64,000 nt of DNA from an uncultured Peptostreptococcus sp. (GTDB lineage: Bacteria; Bacillota; Clostridia; Peptostreptococcales; Peptostreptococcaceae): contig CAAEUW010000025.1 of NCBI GenBank assembly GCA_900759325.1, positions 1-64,000 of the forward strand, in the 5' to 3' direction. A program made the translations under genes and the position numbers. The notes under the pieces are model-generated. The model ran no database searches and was not told the origin of the DNA. It was given only the letters and a program-made list of their open reading frames with translations. Positions 32,953 through 41,919 of this stretch are shown here, in pieces (the first letter of the stretch is position 1; the number at the start of each line of letters is the position of its first letter).

Positions 32953-35376
32953 ATGAGTAAATTAGACGATAAGATAGATGAAATAGAAGTTACTGAGTCT
33001 GAAAAGAAAAAAAAGCAGGCAAAGGGCAAGGATGTAATAATATTCAAGGATAGGATAGAGATGCCAATGATCCCTTTGAGGGGGATATCAATCTCTCCAT
33101 GTATATTACAGTCATTTGATATAGGAAGGTTAAACTCTATAGAGAGTTTTGAGCTATCAATGTTAAATGATGAGAAGATATTCCTTGTTAGTCAGATAGA
33201 TTCTAGTATAGAAAATCCAACAATTGATGACATATATACAATTGGTACAATATGTAGCATCAAGCAGGTTATTAGGACTTCTGATACCTCTATTAGGGTT
33301 TTGGTAGAGGGTATTGAGAGGGCTAGACTTGAGTCTATGAGGATAGATGAAAATGATGCCTGGATGGGTGAAATCACACCTATAGAATTCGATGAAGAAA
33401 ACTTTACTAAGGAAGAAAAGACAAGACTAGAGGCCTATTCAAGAAGGCTGCTAAGGGGCTTTGAGGAGTACCTAAGTATAGCGGCTGATGTTCCTACTGA
33501 CGCTGCCATGGACCTTTCAGATGCTGAAGGATATTCTATGATAGTTGATATCGTAGCATCAAGCCTATTCTTGAAGTTTAGTGATAGGCAGAAGGTATTG
33601 GTTACACTTGATATTGAGGAAAGGATGAGGCTATTATATGACTACCTACTAGAGGAGTTAGAGGTAATCAAGATAGACAAGAAAATACATAATAATGTCA
33701 GAAAGCAGATGAACAAGATCCAGAAGGACTACTACCTTAGGGAACAGCTAAAGGCTATCCAGAAGGAACTTGGCGATATCAGTGATGATGGCCAGGAAAA
33801 CCAGTATAGGTCCAAGCTAGATGAATTAAAAATCTCTGATGAGACTCGTGAGAAGATTGAAAAGGAGATTGAAAAGCTGGAAAGGACACCATCTAATTCT
33901 CCTGACTATAGTATTTCAAAGAATTACTTGGACACTATCTTCTCCCTACCATGGAACAAGGAGTCTAGAAACAGGTTTGATATAAATAAGTCTGAAAAAA
34001 TACTAAATGAAGACCATTATGGCCTGGATGATGTTAAGGACAGGATACTTGAGTATTTGGCAGTAAGGAAGCAGTCAAAGAATATGAAGGCTCCTATCAT
34101 ATGTCTGGCAGGACCTCCAGGGGTTGGTAAGACATCAATTGCCAAGTCTGTTGCTAGGGCAATAGGCAGACCTTTTATCAGGATATCACTTGGTGGTGTA
34201 AGGGATGAGGCTGAAATCAGGGGTCACAGAAGAACCTATATTGGGGCCATACCAGGTAGAATTATTAATGCCATGAAGGAGGCCAAGTCTAAAAATCCGG
34301 TAATCCTACTAGATGAAATTGACAAGATGTCTAGTGACTTTAAGGGAGACCCGACATCTGCAATGTTGGAAGTATTGGATCCAGAACAGAATAAGTACTT
34401 TGTAGACCACTATTTAGAGCTACCATTTGACCTATCAAAGGTAATGTTTATAACAACTGCAAATGACCTAAGACAGATACCTAGGCCACTACTTGACAGG
34501 ATGGAAGTTATAGACATTGAAGGATATATAGAAGAGGAAAAGCTAGAAATAGTTAAGAGATATATATTGAAGAAGCAGGTCAAGGAAAATGGCCTAACTA
34601 AGGGTTTTATCACTATTGATGACGATGTAATCAAGTTTATCATCAGTAGGTACACTAGGGAGTCCGGTGTAAGACAGCTAGAGCGTACAATTGCCAAACT
34701 ATGCAGGAAGGTTGTCAAGGAAATGGTTGGAAATCCAAATATGAAGCCAATCAACTTGACTAAGGAAAAGGTGGTAGAGTACCTAGGAACTGAAAAGTTC
34801 AAGGAGGAGCCACTAGACCTTAATCCTCAGGTTGGTGTAGTAAATGGTCTAGCCTGGACAGCTGTAGGTGGAGTTACCCTAGAGGTAGAGGTTAGTGCCC
34901 TGCCAGGAAAGGGTGGTATAGTACTAACAGGTATGATGGGTGATGTCATGAAGGAATCTGCTAGAACTGGTATTTCATATATAAGGTCTATAGCAGACAA
35001 GCTGGGTATACCAGCTGACTTCCACAAGGATAAGGATATACATATCCATATACCAGAGGGAGCTACTCCTAAGGATGGTCCATCTGCAGGTATTACTATG
35101 ACCCTAGCAACTATATCTGCCCTAACAGACAGGCCGGTACCAGGTAATATAGCCATGACTGGTGAAATTACCCTACGTGGTAGAGTATTGCCAGTCGGTG
35201 GTGTAAGAGAAAAGGTCCTAGCTGCTTACAGGATGGGTATCAGAAAGATTATCCTACCTAAGGACTGCAAGGCTGATATCGACAAGATACCAGAAAATGT
35301 AAGGCAGGATATAGAATTTGTATTAGTAGAGACTATGGACCAAGTGATTGACATAGCCTTGATGGAAAAAGAGTAG
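32953..35376 (+). CDS. lon: ATP-dependent protease Lon
   Basis: Cytosolic AAA+ serine protease degrading misfolded and regulatory proteins. 807 residues: a Lys-rich extension at about 17-25, the substrate-binding N domain, AAA+ domain with Walker A GPPGVGKTS (about 387) and Walker B ILLDEIDKM, and the protease domain with catalytic Ser711 in KDGPSAGITM plus the downstream Lys. ATG follows AAGGAG. Followed 10 bases later by engB, a pairing common in Firmicutes. Confidence 0.98.
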   Translation: MSKLDDKIDEIEVTESEKKKKQAKGKDVIIFKDRIEMPMIPLRGISISPCILQSFDIGRLNSIESFELSMLNDEKIFLVSQIDSSIENPTIDDIYTIGTICSIKQVIRTSDTSIRVLVEGIERARLESMRIDENDAWMGEITPIEFDEENFTKEEKTRLEAYSRRLLRGFEEYLSIAADVPTDAAMDLSDAEGYSMIVDIVASSLFLKFSDRQKVLVTLDIEERMRLLYDYLLEELEVIKIDKKIHNNVRKQMNKIQKDYYLREQLKAIQKELGDISDDGQENQYRSKLDELKISDETREKIEKEIEKLERTPSNSPDYSISKNYLDTIFSLPWNKESRNRFDINKSEKILNEDHYGLDDVKDRILEYLAVRKQSKNMKAPIICLAGPPGVGKTSIAKSVARAIGRPFIRISLGGVRDEAEIRGHRRTYIGAIPGRIINAMKEAKSKNPVILLDEIDKMSSDFKGDPTSAMLEVLDPEQNKYFVDHYLELPFDLSKVMFITTANDLRQIPRPLLDRMEVIDIEGYIEEEKLEIVKRYILKKQVKENGLTKGFITIDDDVIKFIISRYTRESGVRQLERTIAKLCRKVVKEMVGNPNMKPINLTKEKVVEYLGTEKFKEEPLDLNPQVGVVNGLAWTAVGGVTLEVEVSALPGKGGIVLTGMMGDVMKESARTGISYIRSIADKLGIPADFHKDKDIHIHIPEGATPKDGPSAGITMTLATISALTDRPVPGNIAMTGEITLRGRVLPVGGVREKVLAAYRMGIRKIILPKDCKADIDKIPENVRQDIEFVLVETMDQVIDIALMEKE

Positions 35377-35385
35377 GTTACCAAT

Positions 35386-36108
35386 ATGGCTAAAAATAAT
35401 ACCAAGAAAAAGAATAATAAAAAGACTTTGACAAGTCCTCCCCAGTATTATAAGAGCCGCCAAAGTGAGGTTCCAACTGAGGAGATAATGAAGATTAGGA
35501 GTGCTGAAATCACTATGAGCGCCGTTAACAAAAGCCAGTATCCAGCCGAGGGTATACCAGAGATAGCCCTAGCAGGTAGGTCTAATGTTGGCAAGTCCTC
35601 ACTGATTAATGGTCTTCTAAATAGGAGGACCTTTGCTAGAACATCTTCAACACCTGGTAAGACGAGGACTATAAATTTCTACCTAATAAATAATGAGTTC
35701 TACTTTGTAGACCTGCCAGGATATGGATATGCCAAGGTGTCTAAGACAGAAAAGGAAAAGTGGGGTGGCATCATGGAACGCTACCTAGAGGACAGGAAAG
35801 AGTTGTGTGCTATCTTTCTCCTAGTTGATGTAAGGCATGAACCGACAGCAGATGACCAGATGATGTACGACTGGATCAAGCACTTTGGTTATGACTGTGT
35901 AGTAGTTGCTACTAAGGCAGATAAGATAACCAGGGGTCAGTACCAAAAGCATGAAGCCATCATAAGAAGGACTCTAAACATGGACAAGGATGACAAGGTT
36001 ATAATTACATCTTCATCCAAGAAAAATGGTCTAGAGGACCTTTGGGAGACAATAGTAGCCCAGTATGAAAAATATGGCTACCAGATTACATATGAAAAAA
36101 TGGTATAG
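35386..36108 (+). CDS. engB: Ribosome biogenesis GTPase YsxC/EngB
   Basis: Essential GTPase for large-subunit assembly. 240 residues, longer than the usual 195-200 because of an Asn/Lys-rich extension of about 40 residues at the N terminus. G motifs: GRSNVGKSSL (G1), TPGKTRTINFY (G2), DLPGYGYAKVS (G3), ATKADK (G4). The start has only a weak AGTAGG upstream, and translation is probably coupled to lon. A strong terminator follows. Confidence 0.96.
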   Translation: MAKNNTKKKNNKKTLTSPPQYYKSRQSEVPTEEIMKIRSAEITMSAVNKSQYPAEGIPEIALAGRSNVGKSSLINGLLNRRTFARTSSTPGKTRTINFYLINNEFYFVDLPGYGYAKVSKTEKEKWGGIMERYLEDRKELCAIFLLVDVRHEPTADDQMMYDWIKHFGYDCVVVATKADKITRGQYQKHEAIIRRTLNMDKDDKVIITSSSKKNGLEDLWETIVAQYEKYGYQITYEKMV

Positions 36109-36170
36109 GTTATGCCTAGGCCAAATATAAACTAAAAATAGAAAAAAGGAAATACCACTTATTTACTAAA

Positions 36171-36207
36171 AATAACCCGGATTAGGAGCCTAATCCGGGT
36201 TATTTTA
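36171..36207. terminator. Bidirectional terminator between engB and hpt
   Basis: AATAACCCGGATTA and TAATCCGGGTTATT form a perfect 14-pair stem with a six-base loop. Confidence 0.85.
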
Positions 36208-36272
36208 ACGATATTTTAGTATTTTATGTATGAAATTTATGATAAGACAAACTTTAGCTAGTCTGTTTTTTC

Positions 36273-36818
36273 CTACAATGGTTCATCAGTAACATTGAAT
36301 ATATAAGGGACATTCCTATACATATCTTCAAAATCAAAGCCATAGCCAACTACGAACTTGTCCTCTATAGTAAAACCAATATAATCAGGTACAAATTCTA
36401 CCTGCCTCCTACTAGGCTTGTCTAAAAGAACGCATGTCTTAAGACTCTTAGGATTTTTTCTTGCTATATGCTTGTAAACAAAGTCCATTGTATTGGCTGT
36501 ATCAGCTATGTCATCAAGAAGGATAACATCATACTGGCTTAGGTCGTCTATTGTAATATCTGACTGGACCTTAACCCTTCCACTAGAATCTGTGGAGTCA
36601 CCGTAGCTTGATGTAGTCATAAAGTTGACTTTTAGCCTTGGTAGGTCTATTGCCCTCACTAAGTCTGCACAAAAGATAAAGCTTCCCTTAAGTAGGGATA
36701 TAACTAGTGGTTTCTTGTCCTGATAGTCATTTTTTAATTGCTGACCAAGCTCTTTAATTCTAGCCTCTAGGGCTTCCTGGTCATACATAATTTCCCATTT
36801 TCTTTCTTCTATATTCAT
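36273..36818 (-). CDS. hpt: Hypoxanthine phosphoribosyltransferase
   Basis: Salvages hypoxanthine (and guanine) with PRPP to IMP/GMP. About 181 residues. PRPP-binding loop VILLDDIADTANTM (about 95), N-terminal SLLKGSFIFCADLVRAI, and C-terminal FVVGYGFDFEDMYRNVPYI match the family. GGAGG lies five bases before the ATG at 36818; longer in-frame starts lack a site. It complements the purine synthesis operon at 5.8-14.8 kb. Single gene, divergent from the ArsR gene. Confidence 0.95.
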   Translation of the reverse strand: MNIEERKWEIMYDQEALEARIKELGQQLKNDYQDKKPLVISLLKGSFIFCADLVRAIDLPRLKVNFMTTSSYGDSTDSSGRVKVQSDITIDDLSQYDVILLDDIADTANTMDFVYKHIARKNPKSLKTCVLLDKPSRRQVEFVPDYIGFTIEDKFVVGYGFDFEDMYRNVPYIFNVTDEPL

Positions 36819-36944
36819 TGCAACCTCCATATACTTGCTTTCATGATGAATCAATATAATAATATTATAGCATACTTTCTATTTGTCGGAATATATCCAT
36901 TAAAATTAAAAGAGGATATATGGGAGAAAAGGATAAAATAGATA

Positions 36945-36974
36945 TTGACAGGATATATTCAAATATTGTAATAT
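36945..36974 (+). promoter_or_regulatory. Promoter with internal dyad before the ArsR gene
   Basis: TTGACA (36945-36950), 18 bases, TAATAT (36969-36974). An imperfect dyad TTCAAATATTGTAA (36958-36971) fills the spacer and touches the -10, a typical ArsR operator position. Confidence 0.5.
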
Positions 36975-37045
36975 ATAGATATACAGAAAAAAGACACATA
37001 AAAAGAATAATTTATAAGAGTATATATAGATATGGAGGTGAATCT

Positions 37046-37333
37046 ATGGAAGAACTAAATGTAAATGCCCAGTCTCTAGTAGATTATGCGAATATACTAA
37101 AGGCCATAGCTCATCCAGCTAGGCTGTGCATAGTAAAGGGCTTGGTTAAGGATGGTCCTAGCAATGTATCCAACATGCACGTCTGTCTAGAGCTTGCCCA
37201 GTCAACAGTTTCCCAGCACCTATCAAAGCTCAAGGCAGCAGGTATTATCAAGGGTGATAGGAATGGTACAGAAATCATTTATTCCATAGATAATGATTTT
37301 GTGGCCGATATAGTAAAGACTATGAAGGAATAA
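37046..37333 (+). CDS. ArsR-family transcriptional regulator
   Basis: About 95 residues with a winged helix-turn-helix: ANILKAIAHPARLCIVKGL, recognition region LELAQSTVSQHLSKLKAAGI and wing RNGTEIIYSI. Two cysteines, Cys28 and Cys47, are possible sensing residues; Cys47 sits where metal-sensing ArsR proteins carry the ELCVC motif, but the full motif is absent. Placed before a CoA-disulfide/persulfide reductase, it may sense sulfane sulfur or thiol stress, by inference. GGAGGTG before this ATG, and a promoter within the longer 36920 frame, decide the start. Confidence 0.9.
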   Translation: MEELNVNAQSLVDYANILKAIAHPARLCIVKGLVKDGPSNVSNMHVCLELAQSTVSQHLSKLKAAGIIKGDRNGTEIIYSIDNDFVADIVKTMKE

Positions 37334-37485
37334 TATAGTTAAGAAATACTGTGAAGGACTAAAGATTATTTAAGAAAGGTTATGAAGGATTAAATTCAAG
37401 GCTTGGTTAGGTGAATCAAGGCTTGACCACATGCTTTAGCTTGTGAAATGAAAGTATCAACTTATAAGATTGAGAGGAGAAAAAT

Positions 37486-39213
37486 ATGAAAAAGATACTG
37501 ATTGTAGGTGGAGTTGCAGGTGGAGCAACAGTAGCGGCTAGATTGAGAAGACTAGATGAAACAGCTAATATTATAATGTTTGAGAGAGGTGAATACATCT
37601 CTTTTGCCAACTGTGGTCTACCATACTATATAGGCCAGGTAATAACTGAGAGAGATGCCCTACTAGTACAGACTGTGGAGGGTATGAGTAAGAGGTTTAA
37701 TCTAGATATAAGAAACTTCAGTGAAGTTACTGCTATAGATCCTGACAAGAAGGAAGTTACAGTCAAGAATGTGCAGACAGGACAAGAATACAAGGAGTCA
37801 TATGATGAATTGATTCTTTCGCCAGGTGCCAATCCAGTCAAGCCTCCAATTCCAGGACTTGCAGATGCTGATAATGTATTTACCCTTAGAAATATACCGG
37901 ATACAGATGCTATCAAGGCCTTTGTGGATCAAAAACAGCCTAAGGAAGCAGTAGTAATCGGTGGTGGCTTTATAGGAATAGAAATGGCTGAAAACTTGGT
38001 TGAAAGAGGAGTTAAGGTCCACCTGGTAGAAATGCTTGACCAGGTAATGGCTCCATTCGATTTTGAAATGGCCCAGATCCTTCATGCCCACATGATAGAC
38101 CACGGAGTTGACCTAGTATTGGGAGATGGTGTAGATTCTTTCAAAGACAATGGCAATACTATTGTATTAAAGAGCGGTAGGGAAATACATACAGACCTGA
38201 CTATCCTATCGATAGGTGTTAAGCCTGAAAATGAATTGGCTGTATCTGCCGGCCTAGAAATGGGACCTAGGGGTCATATAAAGGTAAATGACAAGCTAGA
38301 AACTTCTAAGCCACATATATATGCCCTTGGTGACGCTATAGAAACTCAGGATAGGATATACGGTCAGCCAGCAAGTATAGCCCTAGCATCTCCAGCCAAT
38401 AGACAGGCAAGAATTTTAGCCGACATTTTAAACGGTATAGACGTAAGATATAAGGGTGCCTTGGGTACGTCTGTTGCCAAGGTATTTGATATGACTGCAT
38501 CGTCAACAGGTAAGAATGAAAAGAACCTTAGGCAGATGGGTATAGACAACTACAAGGTAGTTCACCTTCACCCATTGTCAAATGCAGGTTACTACCCAAC
38601 AGCAATGCCACTTGATTTCAAACTAATTTTTGAAGTACCAAGTGGAAGGATTTTAGGAGCCCAGGCAGTTGGTTATACGGGGGTTGAAAAGAGAATAGAT
38701 GTAATAGCTACAGCTATAGCAGGAGGACTTACAGTTAGGGATTTAGAGGATGTAGAGTTGGCCTACGCACCACCATTCTCATCAGCTAAGGACCCAGTAA
38801 ATATGGCTGGTTATGTAGCTACAAATATACTTGATGGCCTAGTGAAGACAGTTACAGTTGACAAGATAGATGATTTGCTTGCCCAGGGAGCCTTCTTAAT
38901 AGATGTTAGGACACCAGAGGAATATGAGCTTGGTTCTATAGAAGGGGCAATCAATATACCATTAGACGAGTTGAGAGATAGGCTTGATGAAATACCTAAG
39001 GACAAGGATGTATATATAACGTGCCAGGTAGGTCTAAGAGGCTACTTATCTACTAGAATCCTTACTCAGAATGGATATAGGCCAATCAACCTTGATGGTG
39101 GCTATAGCTCATACTCACAGTTGAAGCTAAATGTAAATAAGGATTCAAATGCTGATAGCCTTGGTGGTTTGGGGATTGCTTGTACAGATAACTCAGATGT
39201 AATAAAGAAGTAG
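37486..39213 (+). CDS. cdr: CoA-disulfide (persulfide) reductase with C-terminal rhodanese domain
   Basis: NAD(P)H flavoenzyme reducing CoA disulfide, CoA persulfide or polysulfide. 575 residues. The FAD domain begins ILIVGGVAGGATVAARLRR and carries the single redox Cys43 in ISFANCGLPYYIG; the NAD fold is at about 150 (VIGGGFIGIEMAE). The dimer domain has NAGYYPTAMPL. A rhodanese domain (about 463-555) has its Cys513 in YITCQVGLRGY, ready to pass sulfane sulfur to the reductase part. Likely under the upstream ArsR regulator. Confidence 0.94.
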   Translation: MKKILIVGGVAGGATVAARLRRLDETANIIMFERGEYISFANCGLPYYIGQVITERDALLVQTVEGMSKRFNLDIRNFSEVTAIDPDKKEVTVKNVQTGQEYKESYDELILSPGANPVKPPIPGLADADNVFTLRNIPDTDAIKAFVDQKQPKEAVVIGGGFIGIEMAENLVERGVKVHLVEMLDQVMAPFDFEMAQILHAHMIDHGVDLVLGDGVDSFKDNGNTIVLKSGREIHTDLTILSIGVKPENELAVSAGLEMGPRGHIKVNDKLETSKPHIYALGDAIETQDRIYGQPASIALASPANRQARILADILNGIDVRYKGALGTSVAKVFDMTASSTGKNEKNLRQMGIDNYKVVHLHPLSNAGYYPTAMPLDFKLIFEVPSGRILGAQAVGYTGVEKRIDVIATAIAGGLTVRDLEDVELAYAPPFSSAKDPVNMAGYVATNILDGLVKTVTVDKIDDLLAQGAFLIDVRTPEEYELGSIEGAINIPLDELRDRLDEIPKDKDVYITCQVGLRGYLSTRILTQNGYRPINLDGGYSSYSQLKLNVNKDSNADSLGGLGIACTDNSDVIKK

Positions 39214-39283
39214 GCTAAAGCTAGATATCAAGGTCTACACTATGGATATTTTGAGGTTCTATATACAAAAACATAAAAAAAGC

Positions 39284-39311
39284 TTGAAAAATTTCTTATT
39301 CAAGGTATAAT
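39284..39311 (+). promoter_or_regulatory. Promoter of the small gene at 39352
   Basis: TTGAAA (39284-39289), 16 bases, TATAAT (39306-39311): one of the best sigma-A-type promoters in the window. Confidence 0.6.
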
Positions 39312-39351
39312 GGAAAGGTAGTGTAAAAAATCCAATGTAAGGAGATCCATT

Positions 39352-39570
39352 ATGAAAGATAAGACTAGACAGATTCGAGAAATGAATTTTTCAAGCATCG
39401 AAAGAAAGAAAGTTTTTGAAGCCAAGCAGAGGATAGCCGTTGAAAAGTTCGGCAATATGTTTGAGGATGATACCTTCTTTGCTCTTGAACTAGAGTTAAA
39501 TGTTGATCTAAGGAAAGACTTAGACAAAGAGTACGATGTTAGATACAATTTGAATAGAAAAATGAATTAG
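39352..39570 (+). CDS. Small charged protein of unknown function
   Basis: 72 residues, highly charged and probably helical (SSIERKKVFEAKQRIAVEKF, then LELNVDLRKDLDKEYDVRYN). No motif recognised. It is supported as a gene by AAGGAG before the ATG, a strong promoter 40 bases upstream and a terminator 30 bases downstream, so it appears to be a single-gene transcript. An opposite-strand frame over the same bases lacks such signals. Confidence 0.65.
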   Translation: MKDKTRQIREMNFSSIERKKVFEAKQRIAVEKFGNMFEDDTFFALELELNVDLRKDLDKEYDVRYNLNRKMN

Positions 39571-39598
39571 AATTAGTAATATCCATAGACTTAAAAAT

Positions 39599-39631
39599 GG
39601 GGTCAGGCTTGTATAGCCTGTCCTCTTTTTC
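39599..39631 (+). terminator. Terminator of the small gene
   Basis: CAGGCT/AGCCTG core stem, flanked by GG/CC with one mismatch, then CTCTTTTT. Confidence 0.6.
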
Positions 39632-39654
39632 GTATAAAAGGTCTTGGAGTAAAT

Positions 39655-39697
39655 AAAAAGGGCACTACACGACCAAACGTCAGGTGTAATGCCCTTA
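39655..39697 (-). terminator. Terminator of the HEAT-Nudix unit
   Basis: Read on the minus strand, AAGGGCATTACAC and GTGTAGTGCCCTT pair (one mismatch) and are followed by TTTTATTT. Confidence 0.75.
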
Positions 39698-39798
39698 AAG
39701 GTGACTAGCTATATAATAAGTCAGTCCCTATATTTAGAGTTGTATATAAGTACTCCTCTTATCTTCAAGCAAGTGAAGATATACAAATATATGAAGTA

Positions 39799-40221
39799 TT
39801 ATTTTTCGTCGTTTTTCTTGTAGTTCTTATACTTCTTATAAGAAACATCCACTAGAGATTTTTCTTTGCTATGTGTCAACATTTCTAGTGCTTCGGATAC
39901 CTTATAGAAGCCACCGCCCATAAATTCACCAGTTAAGGCAACATCAGGCTTAGGAGATTCCATAACATACCACATAATTGCATTGCATACTCTCTGGTTT
40001 CTACTCCTTGAGAAAAATTCATATATAGTATCACCAGCTATATCAAGTATTTTAGCATCAACACCAGTCTCAAATTTTACCCTATCAATTGCACTTTCAT
40101 GAGGTAAACCATCGCCAATAATCTTACCCTTAGGTAAAGTCCATTCGCCCTTATCATTCTCAACTAGTAGAACCTTATTTGCGTAAAAAACAACACCACC
40201 AGAACAACGTCTCACTATCAT
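39799..40221 (-). CDS. Divergent Nudix-fold protein
   Basis: About 140 residues. The fold is clear: a first strand MIVRRCSGGVVFY, then GEWTLPKGKIIGDGLPHESA, then VKFETGVDAKI. But the catalytic Nudix box Gx5Ex7REUxEExGU is degraded: the first Glu is Gly, the Arg-Glu pair is Asp-Arg, and of the two metal-binding Glu only the last remains. Loss of hydrolase activity or a changed substrate is likely. GGAGGG before the ATG at 40221 sets the start. It follows a HEAT-repeat gene by 56 bases in the same unit, an arrangement I recall from other Clostridia. Confidence 0.8.
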   Translation of the reverse strand: MIVRRCSGGVVFYANKVLLVENDKGEWTLPKGKIIGDGLPHESAIDRVKFETGVDAKILDIAGDTIYEFFSRSRNQRVCNAIMWYVMESPKPDVALTGEFMGGGFYKVSEALEMLTHSKEKSLVDVSYKKYKNYKKNDEK

Positions 40222-40277
40222 TTTGAATCCCTCCAGTTTAATAAGTAATATTACTGTACCACGCATCTACGTGGCTA

Positions 40278-40955
40278 TTATTTGATTTTGTACTTGAAAT
40301 ATAGTTTGTCCAAAGAAAGGACACAGGCCCTAATCACGTATTCCTTTTCAAAATCTGTCTTGTTTTTAATAACATTTTCTAAGACTTTTATACTGTTCCT
40401 ATTTCCGATATCTCCTAAGAATTTTGCACAATACTGTCTGATTTGAGGATTGTCATCCATAAGTCCCATCTCTATAACAGAGGCACTAGTCGAGCTGCCA
40501 ATTTTACCTATGGCTGAGTAGGCTATCCTCCTAAGATTTGAGTGGCCTTTTTGAGTTAGGGGATAGAGGATATTTAAAAACCTGTCATCCCTAAATTCTC
40601 CAACGGTCCAGACTAGAACCATCAAATCATCAACATTATTAAGCTTTAAGATACCTTTATAGACCTGTCTTTTAAAAGCATTTTTATCATTATCAGATAA
40701 ATTTTCCAAAAACTCAAGGCGCTCTTCCTTAGTCAAGGTAAGGTAGTCCATGATTACATCGCAGTCACTACCCTTTTTGCTTTCCTGTTTTGACTTACGA
40801 ATTTCAGTCTTGGCAGCAATCAGCTGTAGGTTGACCTCATCTTGTGACATATTCCTTACTCTTGCTATCTGAGGTACAGTTAGCGAGTCTCTATAAAGGA
40901 GATAAGTTATAAAGTAATCCTCAAGGTTGTCGACATTATCCCATCCTATTACCAA
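40278..40955 (-). CDS. HEAT-repeat protein with N-terminal helix-turn-helix-like segment
   Basis: 225 residues. The N-terminal part (about 20-50, LTVPQIARVRNMSQDEVNLQ) looks like a sigma-region-4-like or other helix-turn-helix. The C-terminal half has repeating helix pairs of HEAT type, clearest at about 170-215 (DDNPQIRQYCAKFLGDIGNR). HEAT repeats bind proteins or nucleic acids; no function is known here. The start codon is TTG, strongly supported by AAGGAGGGG six bases upstream. First gene of the unit with the Nudix-like protein, behind a leader hairpin. Confidence 0.75.
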   Translation of the reverse strand: MVIGWDNVDNLEDYFITYLLYRDSLTVPQIARVRNMSQDEVNLQLIAAKTEIRKSKQESKKGSDCDVIMDYLTLTKEERLEFLENLSDNDKNAFKRQVYKGILKLNNVDDLMVLVWTVGEFRDDRFLNILYPLTQKGHSNLRRIAYSAIGKIGSSTSASVIEMGLMDDNPQIRQYCAKFLGDIGNRNSIKVLENVIKNKTDFEKEYVIRACVLSLDKLYFKYKIK

Positions 40956-40983
40956 GTTTGTCCCCTCCTTAATGATTTCTAGG

Positions 40984-41008
40984 CCTGGTGAGAACTAGTA
41001 CTACCAGG
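40984..41008. promoter_or_regulatory. Hairpin in the leader of the HEAT-Nudix unit
   Basis: CCTGGT-N13-ACCAGG, with a palindromic ACTAGT inside. It lies about 15 bases before the ribosome site of the TTG-started HEAT gene and downstream of an ATTATAATATAAT -10 region on the minus strand. It could affect translation or attenuation. Confidence 0.4.
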
Positions 41009-41228
41009 GTCTAAAAATTATATTATAATCTTATTCTATAAAAGTATACGATTTCCTTTTTATTGATAGAAATTCTTTATAAAATTTTTAAAATATTCCG
41101 AAATATTCAACGATTTGATTTAGAAATATTTACTAGAAATGCATTACTTGACAGATAATCAGCCACTTTGTCAAAAAAAATCACTTATATGTGGTATAAT
41201 AAGAATATTGAATGAAAGGGGTGTTTTG

Positions 41229-41870
41229 GTGGATACATACAGGACGATACACGACTATGGTACAGACCAGGTAACAATAGAAAAGTCCCTTTTCATCGGT
41301 TATGCCAAGCCGGTTGAAAGTGAAGAGGAAGCGAGGGCTTTTATAGCCGAAATTAGCACCAAACACAAGGATGCTACACACAATGTTTGGGCCTATGTGA
41401 TTGGACAAAATATGAATATACAGAGATATAGTGATGATGGCGAACCCCAAGGTACTGCCGGAATACCTACCCTAGAGGTTATAAAAAAGGAAGGACTATG
41501 CAATGTTGTAGTAGTAGGCACCCGTTATTTTGGTGGAATCAAGCTGGGGGCAGGAGGACTAGTTCGTGCCTACACTAAGACTGCAAAGATAGGCCTTGAT
41601 GCAGGTCAGATAGTTGAGAAAATGCCCTTTATTGAAGTGGCTATCGGCTTGGACTACACACTATTGGGCAAGGCTCAAAATGAGCTGGCCAACAGGGGCT
41701 ACCACGTAAAGGATATAGAGTATACAGATAGTGTAAACATTATAATTAACTGTGAAGAAGACAGGTTAGGAGACCTCAAGGCCCTGTTCATAGAATTGAC
41801 TAGTGGCCAGGCCCAAATAGAGGAGAGAGGAAGCTTTTACCAGTCTGTGAAGGACGGAAAAATTTTATAG
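41229..41870 (+). CDS. yigZ: YigZ/IMPACT family protein
   Basis: About 213 residues, family length. The UPF0029 domain holds FIAEISTKHKDATHNVWAYV, DDGEPQGTAGIP and the glycine-rich VVVGTRYFGGIKLGAGGLVR; a small C-terminal ferredoxin-like domain (DUF1949 type) follows. YigZ relates to eukaryotic IMPACT; its bacterial role is unclear. The start is GTG, with AAAGGGG six bases upstream, much better than the upstream ATG at 41139 that lies before the TGGTATAAT promoter element (41192-41200). Confidence 0.93.
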   Translation: MDTYRTIHDYGTDQVTIEKSLFIGYAKPVESEEEARAFIAEISTKHKDATHNVWAYVIGQNMNIQRYSDDGEPQGTAGIPTLEVIKKEGLCNVVVVGTRYFGGIKLGAGGLVRAYTKTAKIGLDAGQIVEKMPFIEVAIGLDYTLLGKAQNELANRGYHVKDIEYTDSVNIIINCEEDRLGDLKALFIELTSGQAQIEERGSFYQSVKDGKIL

Positions 41871-41919
41871 CTATAAATTTGCAAGTATAAAAATATGACT
41901 AAATTAATTGGAGGATTTT

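Noticed and set aside
36920..37045. N-terminal extension of the ArsR protein
   Set aside because: This stretch contains the promoter and dyad, and the GGAGGTG site fits the ATG at 37046.
39300..39548. Minus-strand frame over the small gene at 39352
   Set aside because: Covers the promoter and coding region of the better supported plus-strand gene; no ribosome site.
41148..41174. TTGACA...TGTCAA inverted repeat before yigZ
   Set aside because: The arms are 15 bases apart and each resembles a -35 box by chance; neither has a -10 at proper distance, and an extended -10 suffices.
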